Assembly: GCF_040954645.1 (NCBI RefSeq)
Contig: NC_092804.1
Coordinates: 148,189,108 to 148,253,107, forward strand
From: Diabrotica undecimpunctata
Lineage: Eukaryota; Arthropoda; Insecta; Coleoptera; Chrysomelidae
Direction of reading: 5' to 3'
DNA length: 64,000 nucleotides
Made by a program: the position numbers and the translations under genes. The notes beneath the pieces were generated by a model that saw only the letters and a list, made by a program, of their open reading frames with translations, did not search any database and was not told the DNA's origin. Below are positions 1 to 9,630 of this stretch, piece after piece (positions within the stretch are counted from its first letter, which is position 1; every line of letters starts with the position of its first letter).

Positions 1-428
1 TAAAAAATATGGAAAAGCAAGACTAAAATGATTTATTTTTCGCACCAATGGCAAAAATAACTAAACAGTTGCCAAAAGTAGTTTAGGCTAAGCTTCGAAT
101 GCAAATTGGAAATTTAGTAGAAAATGCAGAGATTGAACAATTATCATCATTGACAAGTTCTGACTGTGAGTATATACCATCATCAGCAGGTAGCTCCAAA
201 TCGAAGATTATATTTGCTACCGATGATGTAACTGCAATGGGACCATCCGCTTCTTCAGTAGTGGCGGAGCCTGGCCTTAAATACTTTATAAATACTTGTA
301 TTTAAATGTATCAAATAAATGTACATTTCTTTAAAATAAAAGTATATATAAGACTATGTGTTACTTTTATGTTTGATATAGTCAATAGTAATGGAAATAC
401 ATACCTTAAAAACAGGCATAATTTCTGC
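1..428. other. Unassigned AT-rich sequence
   Basis: No recognised feature. A short plus-strand frame at 99-305 encodes 68 residues rich in Ser, Ala and acidic residues. It matches no family I know and could be chance or a remnant of an acidic linker. Confidence 0.3.
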
Positions 429-698
429 TCAGGAGTCAATGGACTTGGTACACGGTTTGTTGGTATTACACAAAGATCGTCTTTTATAGCCTAGGACGTA
501 ATCAAATAAGACCGGCGGCAACCGAAAATATTCTCTGAACCTATTTTCGTTAGTATGTAAATGGCGACAAATCAAAATTTGGTATGCACCCTCTACAGTT
601 GTATTTTTAAAAAGGTCAGATTCACTTCTTCTATTATTCTCTTTCTCTGATTCCTCACTATCTAGCACTACTAAAAGAGCAACATCGAGGTCGTCCAT
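429..698 (-). pseudogene. PIF/Harbinger transposase, N-terminal fragment
   Basis: Begins with MDDLDVALL, followed by a Glu/Lys/Arg-rich stretch, then the segment ENRFREYFRLPPVLFDYVL, which is typical of the region ahead of the DDE domain in Harbinger (HARBI1-like) transposases. The frame stops after 89 residues; an intact family member has roughly 350-450 residues with catalytic Asp, Asp and Glu, none of which is present here. The downstream catalytic part is not found within the window. Best read as a 5' scrap of a dead DNA transposon. It differs in sequence from the Harbinger transposase at 57451-58388, so it is a separate family. Confidence 0.65.
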
Positions 699-1365
699 AG
701 TCGCTCGTTTTCAACGCAAAACAGTACAGACGACGCTTTCTGAGTTTACCCATTTCATTGCCGATATAAAGGAACTTGATTTTCCACCGCAATCTGACGT
801 CATTCATCGCAATATTACGGTCGAACTTTACCGGTACCGCTTTCAAGGAAACCAAAGCTTTAGCCCTTAGAAATGCTGTTATCAGATCTGTTGATAATAC
901 GGAATACAGCATCCAACAAACCGGTGATTAAATAACCTACTAGACAAAAAGTCCCACATAGCATTTAGAGATCCAATTACCTCCTGCTTATCAAAACTCA
1001 TCGAAATAAGCAAAAATTTACCGGTTTTTGAAACTTTAACCAAAAAGCATGTCCCCTTGTTCAGACCCCAAGCTGTTGCTTCCTCTTTCTACCTTGACTT
1101 CCACTCTCCGTCAACTTGTCTCTTCCCGTACTAGTTTCTAACTGTCAGCCAATCGGATCTCTTTTTACCTACGCTTTTAATACTTAAAATGCTTTTGGAC
1201 CTTAACGTGCTGGGCCTTCAAATTTTGTTGGAACTTATTTAATTAAGACGCAAATAAACACTACGCAGCTAATATTTTTTTAGATGACTCGCATATACAC
1301 CTGGGTAAACAAAGTTTAGATTGCTGTTACGTATCAGCCAGGGGCGTATCAAATAAATTCTAATA
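699..1365. other. Unassigned sequence
   Basis: Flank of the Harbinger scrap. Some of it is less AT-rich than its surroundings (around 770-860), but I see no coding family, terminal repeat or RNA gene. Confidence 0.3.
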
Positions 1366-1491
1366 CTATTGTTTTGAAGCTATTTTCTTGTGGCATGTTA
1401 AAGTAATTAATATTTAAATGGAAATAAGCCACAATTAAAGGTTAAAGTACGTTTATTGACGTTTCAATTTCCACTTCGGAAATCGTTCTTA
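1366..1491 (+). repeat. PLE-like terminal repeat, copy 1
   Basis: One copy of a family seen again at 59526-59641, 59990-60180, 62243-62457 and 62500-62594. It reads from TTTTGAAGCTATTTTCTTGT through AAGCCACAATTAAAGG to a hairpin-containing core, TTTCAATTTCCACTTCGG. Here it is single and in plus orientation, and it ends directly against a piggyBac fragment, suggesting insertion into or next to that older element. Confidence 0.75.
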
Positions 1492-1535
1492 ATGTTGCCA
1501 TATTGTTGAAGCTGATTTGGTTAAATACTGTTTGG

Positions 1536-1840
1536 TCAACTATCTACAATGTCTACTTCGTATTTGGTGTGGTTGAAGTAGGTAATGGTTTCCGGTTTCT
1601 TTTTTTTATCTGTGGCTATTTCTATATTACTTGAGTGTAGAGAACTCAGTACTAGAAAGCTTTTGTTCCTTTTTCCCTGGTACACCGTTAGCGTCAAGTC
1701 TTCGTGTTTAAAAATTTTTGTTTTGTACAATTCCATCTTTTTTTTTTATTGACGAAAGACTATCATTCCTTGCTTGTTTTATTGTTTTAAAAATGCTGGT
1801 AGCCTTTTTTCGTAATCCTTTTGCCAAATTTACAAACGTA
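1536..1840 (-). pseudogene. piggyBac transposase fragment (7th piggyBac remnant)
   Basis: Minus-strand protein with the piggyBac C-terminal-half signatures TVYQGKRNKSFLVLSSLH and NHTKYEVDIVDS. The latter aligns with the family motif TKxGVDxxDQ, which carries a catalytic Asp. Upstream, in another frame, a segment resembling FKTIKQARNDSLSSIKKK fits the region before it. Both Asp positions of the motif remain, but Gly is replaced by Glu and the frame ends immediately after, where the terminal repeat begins. No TTAA-flanked ends were found, so this is a truncated internal piece. Confidence 0.7.
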
Positions 1841-2073
1841 AAGAAATATCCGTAATGACATTTCTTTCTTTATATATAAATAATCCCACTAGACGACTAA
1901 CTACAAGTTGATTAACTGGTCGTTGCTTATCTTTTCAGTAAAAGGGGTGGGAGAGTACGGACTATTTTCCCATGTAAAATCCCGTAAGAAATCGCTAAGG
2001 TTCATTCTGCTCGTTTTTGACGCTTTTTGTGGTGGATGTGCGACGGCTTATCGGATCGTGACGTGTGAGGTAA

Positions 2074-2811
2074 CGAATACGTAAACACAAAAAACAAAGA
2101 TGGCGGCATTGCCAAAAAAACACTAAGCTTGTAACGTCTAAACAGCTCAACGTACAACAACGTGCAAGGAATCGATGGAAAGGGGAGGTGGTAACGAATA
2201 TGTTAATCTTGTCCAAACGGAACGACATCGTATCTCCTTTGTGATTGGTCAGATTACTGCATATAACACGTTAGATGAAAGAGGAGGGGATATCGAATTC
2301 ATCATCATCATCATGAAACCTCTTCTGTCCACTGCTGGGCATAGGTCTCTTCTATTTTTCGCCACTCTTCACGGTTCTGTGCTTCTTGTTGCCATTTCTT
2401 AGATATTCGTCTAATGTCGTCCATCCAGCGTGTTGGTGGTCGTCCTTTGCTGCTTTTGTCTTCTCGTGGGCGCCAGTCAATTAGTTTTCTGGTCCATCTT
2501 GTGTCTTTCAGTCTCACTATGTGACCTGCCTAATTCCATTTCAGCTTGGCTATACGTTCGACGACATCACTGATACCTGTTATTTTCCTTAAGTCTTGAT
2601 TCCTTATTTTGTCTTTTTTTGTCACGCCGAGCATTGATCTTTCCATGTGCCTTTATGCCACGCGAGTGGATATCGAATACGTTAACATAAAAAACAAAGA
2701 CAAAGACATTGCCAAAACGGCACTATACCGTATCTCCGTTTCGATTGGTCTGATCTTTGCGAATGAGGACTCGTTGGAAAGAGGAGGAAATACCGAATAT
2801 GTTTGATTCCT
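2074..2811. repeat. Short tandem repeat array split by a retrotransposon
   Basis: Diverged units of about 105-140 bp recur here. Each contains a GAATACGTTAACATAAAA-like start, a segment like CGTATCTCC..GATTGGTC, and an end like GAAAGAGGAGG.GATATCGAAT. Copies lie around 2074-2195, 2196-2298 and 2668-2811. The array is interrupted by the insertion at 2299-2667. Confidence 0.5.
2299..2667 (-). mobile_element. RTE-like non-LTR retrotransposon, 5'-truncated 3' end
   Basis: Flanked by an 11-bp direct duplication GGATATCGAAT (2288-2298 and 2668-2678). On the minus strand it encodes only the C-terminal tail of the ORF2 protein, with DTRWTRKLIDWRPRE and KGRPPTRWMDDIRRISKKWQ and ending YAQQWTEE. This is followed by a 3' tail of GAT/ATC repeats. 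One in-frame stop lies just upstream of this tail. The same tail type occurs at 45152-45609, 50201-52198 and 59721-61743, so four members of this family group are present. Confidence 0.85.
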
Positions 2812-2829
2812 AGTTTAAGACAAGACAAA

Positions 2830-3598
2830 CTCACGCTTGAGATACTGAGCTAGGCGAAGCATAGACGATTAGCTCCCATGGTTGATTGAGGTATTATTTT
2901 TATAATAGTATTTCAGTTCTCTTTGGTAGTCTTATCGTTACACAATACAATCTATCGCTTTCATTGTCTAGCCACTATAAAGTTTCGATTACTAGAGCCC
3001 AACCTTCAAAACCTATAGCATGAAATTTTAGTTTTGAGTTTTAGCAACAAATGTGAGATATTTTGAAATATGCTCAAAAAACGCTGAATTTTAACTTTCA
3101 CATAACAAACGATCGAAAACGTTTAAAACTTTTATTTTTGAATTAAAATAGTACGTTTTTCAAAAGTACCAAACTTATAAACTACACTTAAAACCGCTGT
3201 TTTTTTTGTAAAAAAACATTTTTGTTTAAAATTGTCTCAGCTACATTATTTATTTGAAATGGCGTACAAATTCTTGACAAATCAATTTTTTTGCGTTTTT
3301 ATCCCCCTACGAGAGAGGTTTTAGGGGAAAGCCCTGAAGTAAAAGTGGTTGCATCTTTTTTTTATGGTCTCAAAATTAATATTCTCGGCAAAATTAAGCT
3401 TGTTCGTATGATTTTTAGGGGTCAACTCCCTAAGACTTGTGTTCAGCCTGACAAGGAGGGAATGTGAATTAAAAGAGGCATGAGGTCGTGAAAACTACGT
3501 GCGTAATATAATTACAGATCTGGCTGTAAAGGTGCCGTCTATTCCGTCGTGCAGCCGAGCTGTAAAGAACTCATGACAGCGTATTATGTAATTTGTTA
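2830..3598. other. Unassigned AT-rich sequence
   Basis: No coding family seen. Contains A/T runs and a short segment with ends resembling generic MITE sequence, but I could not find matching inverted ends. Confidence 0.3.
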
Positions 3599-3600
3599 CC

Positions 3601-4475
3601 TCAACCACCCTGTTCCTGTCTCGCTCTTTCTAGCGTCTCCTTTTTCTTTATAATTTGCGTAATTATGTCGATAGTAACATCGTAGGATTCTTTGTTTTGC
3701 GTCGCTTTCTGTATCAGATTGTTGGGCGTTATCGCTCCTAGCCTTGATATTAGGTTATTCCGTTGTCTTTGGAAAGTAGTGCAAGCAAAAATGCAGTGTT
3801 CTGCGTCGTCTATGACGCCACAATCTATACACAAATCATTTGTTGTCTTCTTTATTCTATACGTGTATGACCTAAAGGAGCCATGGCAGGTGAGAAATTG
3901 TGTAAAAAAATAATTTAACCTTCTGAACCTACATTTAGACCAAGTTACCACATCAGGGATTAACATTTTGGTCCATTGTGCCTTCTCCGTTTGTGTCTCC
4001 CATTCATTTTGCCATATTTGGAGCATATGTGATCTTACTTCGGATTTTATTTCCGGTAAATGACCGTTTTCTCTGTTATATAAAGTGTCTCTTTCTTTAG
4101 CTAGGAGGTAAATGGGGAGCGTACCTGTTATGACCTGTAGGGCAATCGTAGAAGTAGTCCGGTATGCGCTTGCTACCTTTTTGCTTTTTCCAGTGAGGTG
4201 ATAATGTGACCCTAGTTGGCTGAGTTGAAAGCGTTTCTCACATCAAACATCACGTGGGCGGCCCATTTCTTCCTCTTTCTTTTTACAGTGTCAACTATTT
4301 CTTTTACCGCATCGATGGATGATCTAGATTTCCTGAATCCGTACTGTTTGTCAGATATACTTCCATTTATCTGCATTTCGTCTTCTAGGCGATTTTTAAT
4401 AAGATTTTTATAAAATTTCCCCAGGCTGTCTAGAAGGCAGATCGGCCTGTATGAGTTGGCAATCTCGCCCTAAGA
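3601..4475 (-). pseudogene. R1-like non-LTR retrotransposon remnant (RT start fused to C-terminus)
   Basis: Two blocks of the same ORF2 protein, read on the minus strand. The distal block (about 4220-4475) translates to RT segments such as SYRPICLLDSLGKFYKNLI and KQYGFRKSRSSIDAVKEIV, then NAFNSA. The proximal block (3601-4180) holds AYRTTSTIALQVITGTLPIY, the segment NYFFTQFLTCHGSF, and a zinc-binding CIDCGVIDDAEHCIFAC. These are the R1-clade RT start and the C-terminal zinc region. The RT catalytic region between them (including the xADD box) is missing, and the two blocks are out of frame around 4195-4215. So this is an internally deleted, dead copy; there is no sign of 28S rDNA around it. 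Confidence 0.8.
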
Positions 4476-5166
4476 CTGGACTAATTATCTTGACCTAAAT
4501 TAATAATATCTGTTTATAAATAACTCTAAGTTCATAATATCATTTGTAGCCTAGCCTTTTCAAATGAAATAAATGTTTTTGGAAAAGTTCCGTTTATGTC
4601 GTTCTTGATTTTGTGTAAACAAAACATATTTATGCCTGTAAACATATTTTATTTATAATGTGCAAAAGTGCAGTGAAATGCAAAAGCATTTCATTGTTTA
4701 CGCCAAGGTTCAATAATGGAATACGCCTTTTCAAAACAGAAATTTTCTGTAAAATACTCTTCAGTTATACGATATGTGCCATTAACGAACTTTCAGACAC
4801 GTTTTATAAAAGTTTTTTCTTTCAAATTATTTCATTTAACTTGTCACAGACCTTTCCAAAAGGTTTTCGAAGTCCCAAAAACGAAAGTAAATATTTTCAC
4901 CCAAAAAACTCTATTACAGAATTCATCAATCAACACTAGCTTGAAGCTTTGACCAGAACGTTGATGGTAAATAACAAGGATTTGAGTAAAAAATAAATGA
5001 GTTACGGCGTCTTTGCAGTTGGAAATTTTGATAAAACACATAACAAAAAATATTTCACAACGTTGTGAAATATGAACTTATGTAACCGTATTTTTTGGTC
5101 ACTACTAAGTTTCAGTGAATGATGATATAAATAACAAAACAGTTAACGGGGTTTTCAGTTTATATA
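4476..5166. other. Unassigned AT-rich sequence
   Basis: Several short overlapping frames on both strands (around 4658-5041) have no recognisable content and look like chance openings in AT-rich DNA. Confidence 0.3.
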
Positions 5167-5168
5167 TA

Positions 5169-6879
5169 CGGGTGTCCCGGAAAATAGTGCGTTCCTTAAC
5201 GATATGTGCAGATTGCACCATTTAAAACAACAAAGTCTTATAACATTTTTTTATGAAGTTAACCGTTTAAAAAAAAATTATTAATTTTAATTCATTTGAT
5301 TATTGTTCGCAGAAAAGGAAATACAGCCGGCAACGTTGCGTTCCTTGTTATTCTTCGTTAATTACTGTAAATCAGCTATCATGAATCATCAATCGTTAGG
5401 CATAATATGTATTGATAGTGATGATAACAGTGATAGAGAAAAAGCATGTATTTGTTTTTACTAAATATTTAATAATTAAAGTTTGAATACTGTTTTTACT
5501 TACATGAAAAATTATTATTACAATAAATGTTCGAAATGGCCACCATTTGCACAGATACACGCGTTTATTCGATGAATCCAATTATTCTTAATATTACAAG
5601 TATGTAAATTATGTCTGATTATTTCAGCAGCATCAAAAATTCGTTGTCGCAATTGAGCTTCTGTTTTAATTTCATCCTGGTTGTCGTATACTAATAATTT
5701 TAGATGTCCCCAAAAATAAAAGTTCATAACATTGCATTCTGGTGTTCTGGGTGGCCACAGAACGTGTCCATTTCTACCGATCCAACGACGAGGAAAAGTG
5801 ATGTCGAGGAAATCTTTAATATGTTTCGTAAAATGTGCTGGAGCCCCGTCATGAAGAAACCACATTTCAGAGCGTATTTGTAACGGAACGTCTTCAAGAA
5901 GTATCGGTAGAACATGCTGCAAAAAATTTAAATAGTATTCTCCATTCAATCTTCTGGGAAGTTCGTACGGTCCAATCAGATGATTACCAATAATCCCAGC
6001 CCATAAATTTATACTAAATTGTTTTTGAAAATTTGTCCTACTTATAGCATACGGGTTTTCATCACTCCACACGTGACCATTGTGAAAATTAAACACACCA
6101 TTTCTCGTAAAACAAGCTTCATCTGCAGACAACACTTTGCACGGAAATTCGGGTTCTCTGGCGATTTTGTTTTGAAACCATCTACAAAATCTTAATCTTC
6201 GAGGTAAATCGCCTTGGTGTAAATCTTGCACTCGTTGGTAATAGTAAGGATGTAACAGTTGTTCCGTAAATGTCTTGTGAACAATGTTTTTTGAAATGCC
6301 AACCATTCTAGCCACAGATCGAGTACTTACCCTTGGATTATTACTGACTATATCCAAAATCACATCTTCTGCATTTAGTCTACGGTTACTTCGTGTTCTA
6401 CCGCTAGTTTTTTAGGTATCACACAACCCGTCTCTAATAACCTTTGGGACACGTTCACAAAACTTCGGGCATTAGGATGTCGTCGTTCGGGATAGCGTTC
6501 AACATAAAGTCTAACAGCCCTATTATTGTCACAGTGGGCTTCACCGTACGTAATTAACATATCGTGATACTCGCGAATCGAAAACATGACAATACTATTT
6601 ATTCTTGAGCTATGGGTAATTACAACTGTTTACAAATAATGTACCTTTTCTGTATCAAAATAAATTAAACTATCGCATTCTGCCCCTACCTTTTGGAGCG
6701 CAACGTTGCCGGATGTATTTGCTTTTCTGTGGACACTAAACAAATGGATTAAATTTAATATGTATATTTTTTTTTTGAAAACGGTTGACTTTATAAAAAA
6801 ATATTATAAGACTTTTTTGTTTTAAATGCTACACTCAGCCCATACCTTTAAGGAACACACTATTTTCCGGGACACCCTG
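5169..6879 (-). mobile_element. Tc1/mariner-superfamily element with DD41D-like spacing, complete with inverted ends
   Basis: The ends are inverted copies: left GGTGTCCCGGAAAATAGTG at 5171, right terminating ...CACTATTTTCCGGGACACC at 6877, extended by CTG. Similarity continues inward for about 100 bp through CTTATAA and the GTTTTAAA segments. Both ends abut TA, the target of this superfamily, and lie in TA-rich DNA. Total length is 1711 bp. It contains one transposase gene on the minus strand. Confidence 0.9.
5518..6587 (-). pseudogene. Tc1/mariner-type transposase (DUF4817-like N-terminus)
   Basis: N-terminal block (6375-6587): MFSIREYHDMLITYGEAH then ERYPERRHPNARSF, a helix-turn-helix type common in insect mariner relatives. 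Second block (5518-6363): HTH-like RVSTRSVARMVGISKNIV, then LSADEACFTRNG (first catalytic Asp), WFLHDGAPAHFT (second Asp) and WPPRTPECNVMNFYFWGHLK. The third acidic residue expected in the last motif is Asn. The spacing from the second Asp is 41 residues, matching a DD41D layout. The two blocks are out of frame by one near a T6 run at 6408-6413, after which the other frame reads cleanly into the second block. With a frameshift and a lost third catalytic residue, this copy is dead, but only about 350 codons with few lesions suggest it is not very old. Confidence 0.9.
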
Positions 6880-6895
6880 TATATATATATATATA

Positions 6896-6948
<53 letters not shown>
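6880..6948. repeat. (TA)n microsatellite at the transposon's right end
   Basis: About 34 TA units with one CC interruption. It sits exactly at the TA target duplication of the Tc1/mariner element and may have grown from it. Confidence 0.95.
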
Positions 6949-6949
<1 letters not shown>

Positions 6950-6954
6950 GAAAT

Positions 6955-7150
6955 TTGTTGTTTACGATCTTGCTGGATATTGTATTTAGTTTCCAGAATG
7001 TTTAGATTTTCTGTAAGAATGTTTGTAAAGAGTGAAACGATGTCAAAACTTACTAAAATATCTGACGGTGACATAGGATATTGTTTAAAATTTCGATAAA
7101 ATAAAAGAAATTTTTGACGAAGGATGATTACGAAATTCTTTTCAAACATC
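6955..7150 (-). pseudogene. Penelope-like element reverse transcriptase fragment
   Basis: Minus-strand frame with SPSDILVSFDIVSLFTNI, the characteristic PLE reverse-transcriptase segment containing the first catalytic Asp (SFDxxSLFTN). Upstream residues LLFYRNFKQYP fit the region before it. The frame then runs into the TA microsatellite. Only about 60 residues of an 800-residue protein remain. It is separate from the PLE 3' end at 8889-9580, about 1.9 kb away, and could derive from the same or another copy. Confidence 0.75.
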
Positions 7151-7965
7151 GACGTAGCCAGTTACTAAATTTTAATACTTTTATTGAAATGTTTTATTAA
7201 ATAAAGAATATTTAAAGAGCATTTATCTAAGATTTAAATTTCATTTAAAGTTTGGTGTATTTAGTTTGTTGATAAAATAAAAACTGTTATCTATTACGTA
7301 AATAACAACGAAATACAGTCCCTTCTCTTAATTAAAACAAAATAAAAGACTTTAATCTCATTTCCTTTTCTCTAACGTTTCCAACCTCTGCGAATTCACC
7401 AAATCCTTGATTTGTTTATCCTACTTTGGTAATTTTCACGCCCCCATTCGAATCACTGTGAGTTGACAGACAAATCCCGAATTTATCCTTGATACCCGTT
7501 TAAAACAGATTAGAGATTTTTTGTAGGGTGTAGTTGCCGACTACACTTGAAATTATTGACGGAGGATTTGCTTTGATCGTTCCTTTCTTCTCCCTGTTTA
7601 ACATGTTGGATGAGGGTTGGGCTATGGTTCAAGCAGGTAATTATCTAGATAAGCAGCGATAAATTACCGCTTTTGTTTTTCGTGGTCGCTCCTTAAAGCA
7701 AAAAATAGATAGGAAAATAAGGGAATGGATATTGCCGTATAAGTATAACTATCCATAAAGGTAAGTAATACAATTTAAAGTTAAAAATATCCACAATATT
7801 TTACCTGCAATAAAAAAAATATAAATTCGTATTTTGGTGTTACTTTTAAGAGAAATATACTTTTTTATTAGCTATACTATAATAACTGACATAAAAATCC
7901 AAATACCCATTATAAATTATTATATTTTGAAAATATTTTGTACAATTATACTTCTTCTTTTTGTT
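7151..7965. other. Unassigned AT-rich sequence
   Basis: No coding similarity, RNA gene or clear inverted ends seen. Confidence 0.3.
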
Positions 7966-7969
7966 TTAG

Positions 7970-8888
7970 CATCATAATCCTGGATAGGTCTTTGCCTGTC
8001 TGACTATATCCTTTCATTCAGATCTCTCTTCTCCTCCATTGTCTTATATTCATGGTTTTTAGATCTTTTTTCACGTCATCCAAACATCTCGTCCTGGGCC
8101 TTCCTTTTTTCCGCCTTCATACCAGCTTTCACTGTAACATCTTGTTTGTCGTTTTTGTGTCTTCTTGTCACTGAACAATCCCAGCTGACAGTCTTTGACT
8201 TTTCACGAGATTACCGAGATTTCACAACCATAGGTTACTACGGGTTTAATCAAAGTTCAGTAGTTAGTCATTTTGGTTCTTTTGTCTAATAATTTTGATG
8301 TCATCAATCTTTTTAGCATAGTATGTACGATTTACACTGGAAATCCTTGCATTAATTTCGCTACTTACGGAATTCTCCTGATTAATTTCTATGCCCAGAT
8401 ATATAAAGGAATCCACACGTTCAATAGTATAGTAATCTATTGCTATATTATTTTCATTCTCAGGTATTCTTTTGATGGTCATGTACTTAGTTTTGTTTCG
8501 TTTATTTTAAGCCCTATTTTTTGTGCTTCAGGATCAATTTCCTTGAACGTTTCCATTAGTCGTGTCTTGCTTCTACTAATAATGGCGACATCGTCTACAT
8601 ATGCAGCAATTTTGTACTGTTTTGGTGTTTATGTGGCCAGTTACATTGGTTTTTCTGATGACTACTTCAAGAACTATGTTGAACAGCATGGTTGAAAGTA
8701 CATCTCCCTGTCTCAACCTCATGTTGATGTGAAACAGGGGAGACAGTTCTCCATCTACTCTATCTGTGGCTTTTGAACCCTGCAACGTTATTTTTATGAG
8801 GCTGATATATTTTTTTGGTATACCTAGATTTCGGATGTCTTCCAGCATTTTGTCGAAACGAACGAAACTGGTAAACAAATATTTAACA
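7970..8888 (-). pseudogene. Non-LTR retrotransposon reverse transcriptase and C-terminal tail, degraded
   Basis: Read on the minus strand: LRQGDVLSTMLFNIVLEVVI (8576-8896 block), then in another frame a catalytic box AAYVDDVAIISRSKT (YVDD rather than the common YADD), IGLKINETK, then RVDSFIYLGIEINQENSV (8264-8482). Near 7985-8110, a tail resembling KGRPRTRCLDDVKKDL and IRQWRRRE follows. This order (RT palm, thumb, DNA-binding-like RPRTRW tail) is that of ORF2 of insect non-LTR elements of the kind often annotated as endonuclease-reverse transcriptase. There are several stops and at least two frameshifts; the endonuclease half is missing. It abuts the PLE inverted arm at 8889. Confidence 0.8.
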
Positions 8889-9580
8889 TGTAACAATAAA
8901 ACACTGAAAACTTTGTTTTCAAAACTTCCACAAAATTTATTTTAAACTCTTATCACTACAGCTGTTTCGGCTGATTGCCTTTCTCAAGTGATCTATTTTT
9001 GGCATGCGTTTACACTTTATAGTCTCTAATAAAATAAGTTAAGGAGGAGAGAACTGTTTGTCTCAAGTTGGTCATTCAGAATTATATCTGTGTTTTTTAA
9101 TTTGTTGATTTCCATAGATTCTAACAAAGATAGCTTAAGGCCTTTATTTTCAATAAGGAGAATTTTAAATTCGTCAATAAAAGAACGATTATGATCTAGA
9201 AGGTGAAGTGCGTATGTAGAATCTGTTTTTCTATTATTGAAAGCCTTTTATGTTCTGCTATTCGTTTATTAGAATTTCTACCAGTTTGACCAATGTAAGT
9301 TTTTGGGCAGTCGCCACATTTAAGTTTGTACACACCACTCTGTAAGTGTTTTTTATTTTGGCTCTTGTTGTTTTTAATATATTTGCCTAGGTTGTTATTT
9401 GTTCTGAAAGCTGGTGTTAGTCCTATCTTTTTTATGTGTTTGAGACTATAAAGTGTAAACGCATGCCAAAAAGAGATCACTTGAGAAAGGCAATCAGCCG
9501 AAACAGCTGTAGTGATAAGAGTTTAAAATAAATTTTGTGGAAGTTTTGAAAACAAAGTTTTCAGTATTTTATTGTTACAT
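8889..9580 (-). mobile_element. Penelope-like element, 5'-truncated copy bounded by inverted terminal repeats
   Basis: Arms of about 138 bp at 8889-9026 and 9442-9580 are near-perfect inverted copies. Each runs from GTAACAATAAAACACTGAAA through a core containing GGCTGATTGCC and CAGCTGTTTC to GGCATGCGTTTACAC. Between them, on the minus strand, lies the 3' part of a PLE ORF (GIY-YIG endonuclease domain). PLEs are known to carry terminal repeats (pLTRs) that can be inverted on 5'-truncated copies, which is exactly this arrangement. No canonical hammerhead ribozyme core (CTGATGA) was found in the arms. Confidence 0.85.
9040..9480 (-). pseudogene. PLE GIY-YIG endonuclease domain, C-terminal part
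   Basis: The 94-residue frame carries [39 protein letters not shown] and [11 protein letters not shown]. This is the GIY-YIG-type endonuclease of Penelope-like elements with its Cys pair (CGDC) and the YIGQTGR core. One frame over, the ending continues as [18 protein letters not shown] and SLLESMEINK to a stop near 9040, as expected for the PLE C-terminus. A frameshift thus separates core and tail near 9210. The N-terminal residues of the listed frame ([13 protein letters not shown]) come from the inverted terminal repeat, not from the original protein. Confidence 0.9.
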
Positions 9581-9630
9581 AAAACGAATTTCCATCAAGT
9601 AACGGTCGAATCCATCAATTAAATATTTAA

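Noticed and set aside
3601..4475. R1 element inserted in ribosomal DNA
   Set aside because: No 28S rRNA sequence is present on either side, and the copy is internally deleted.
4658..5041. Overlapping frames on both strands as small genes
   Set aside because: Three frames overlap in AT-rich DNA and none resembles a family; codon content looks random.
8273..8695. 140-codon plus-strand open frame with hydrophobic stretches, possibly a membrane protein
   Set aside because: Antisense of the degraded RT at 7970-8888, whose YVDD box and QGD motif are recognisable.
8889..9026. Hammerhead ribozyme in the PLE terminal repeats
   Set aside because: The arms have a hairpin followed by GAAAC but no CTGATGA or close variant, so no catalytic core can be claimed.
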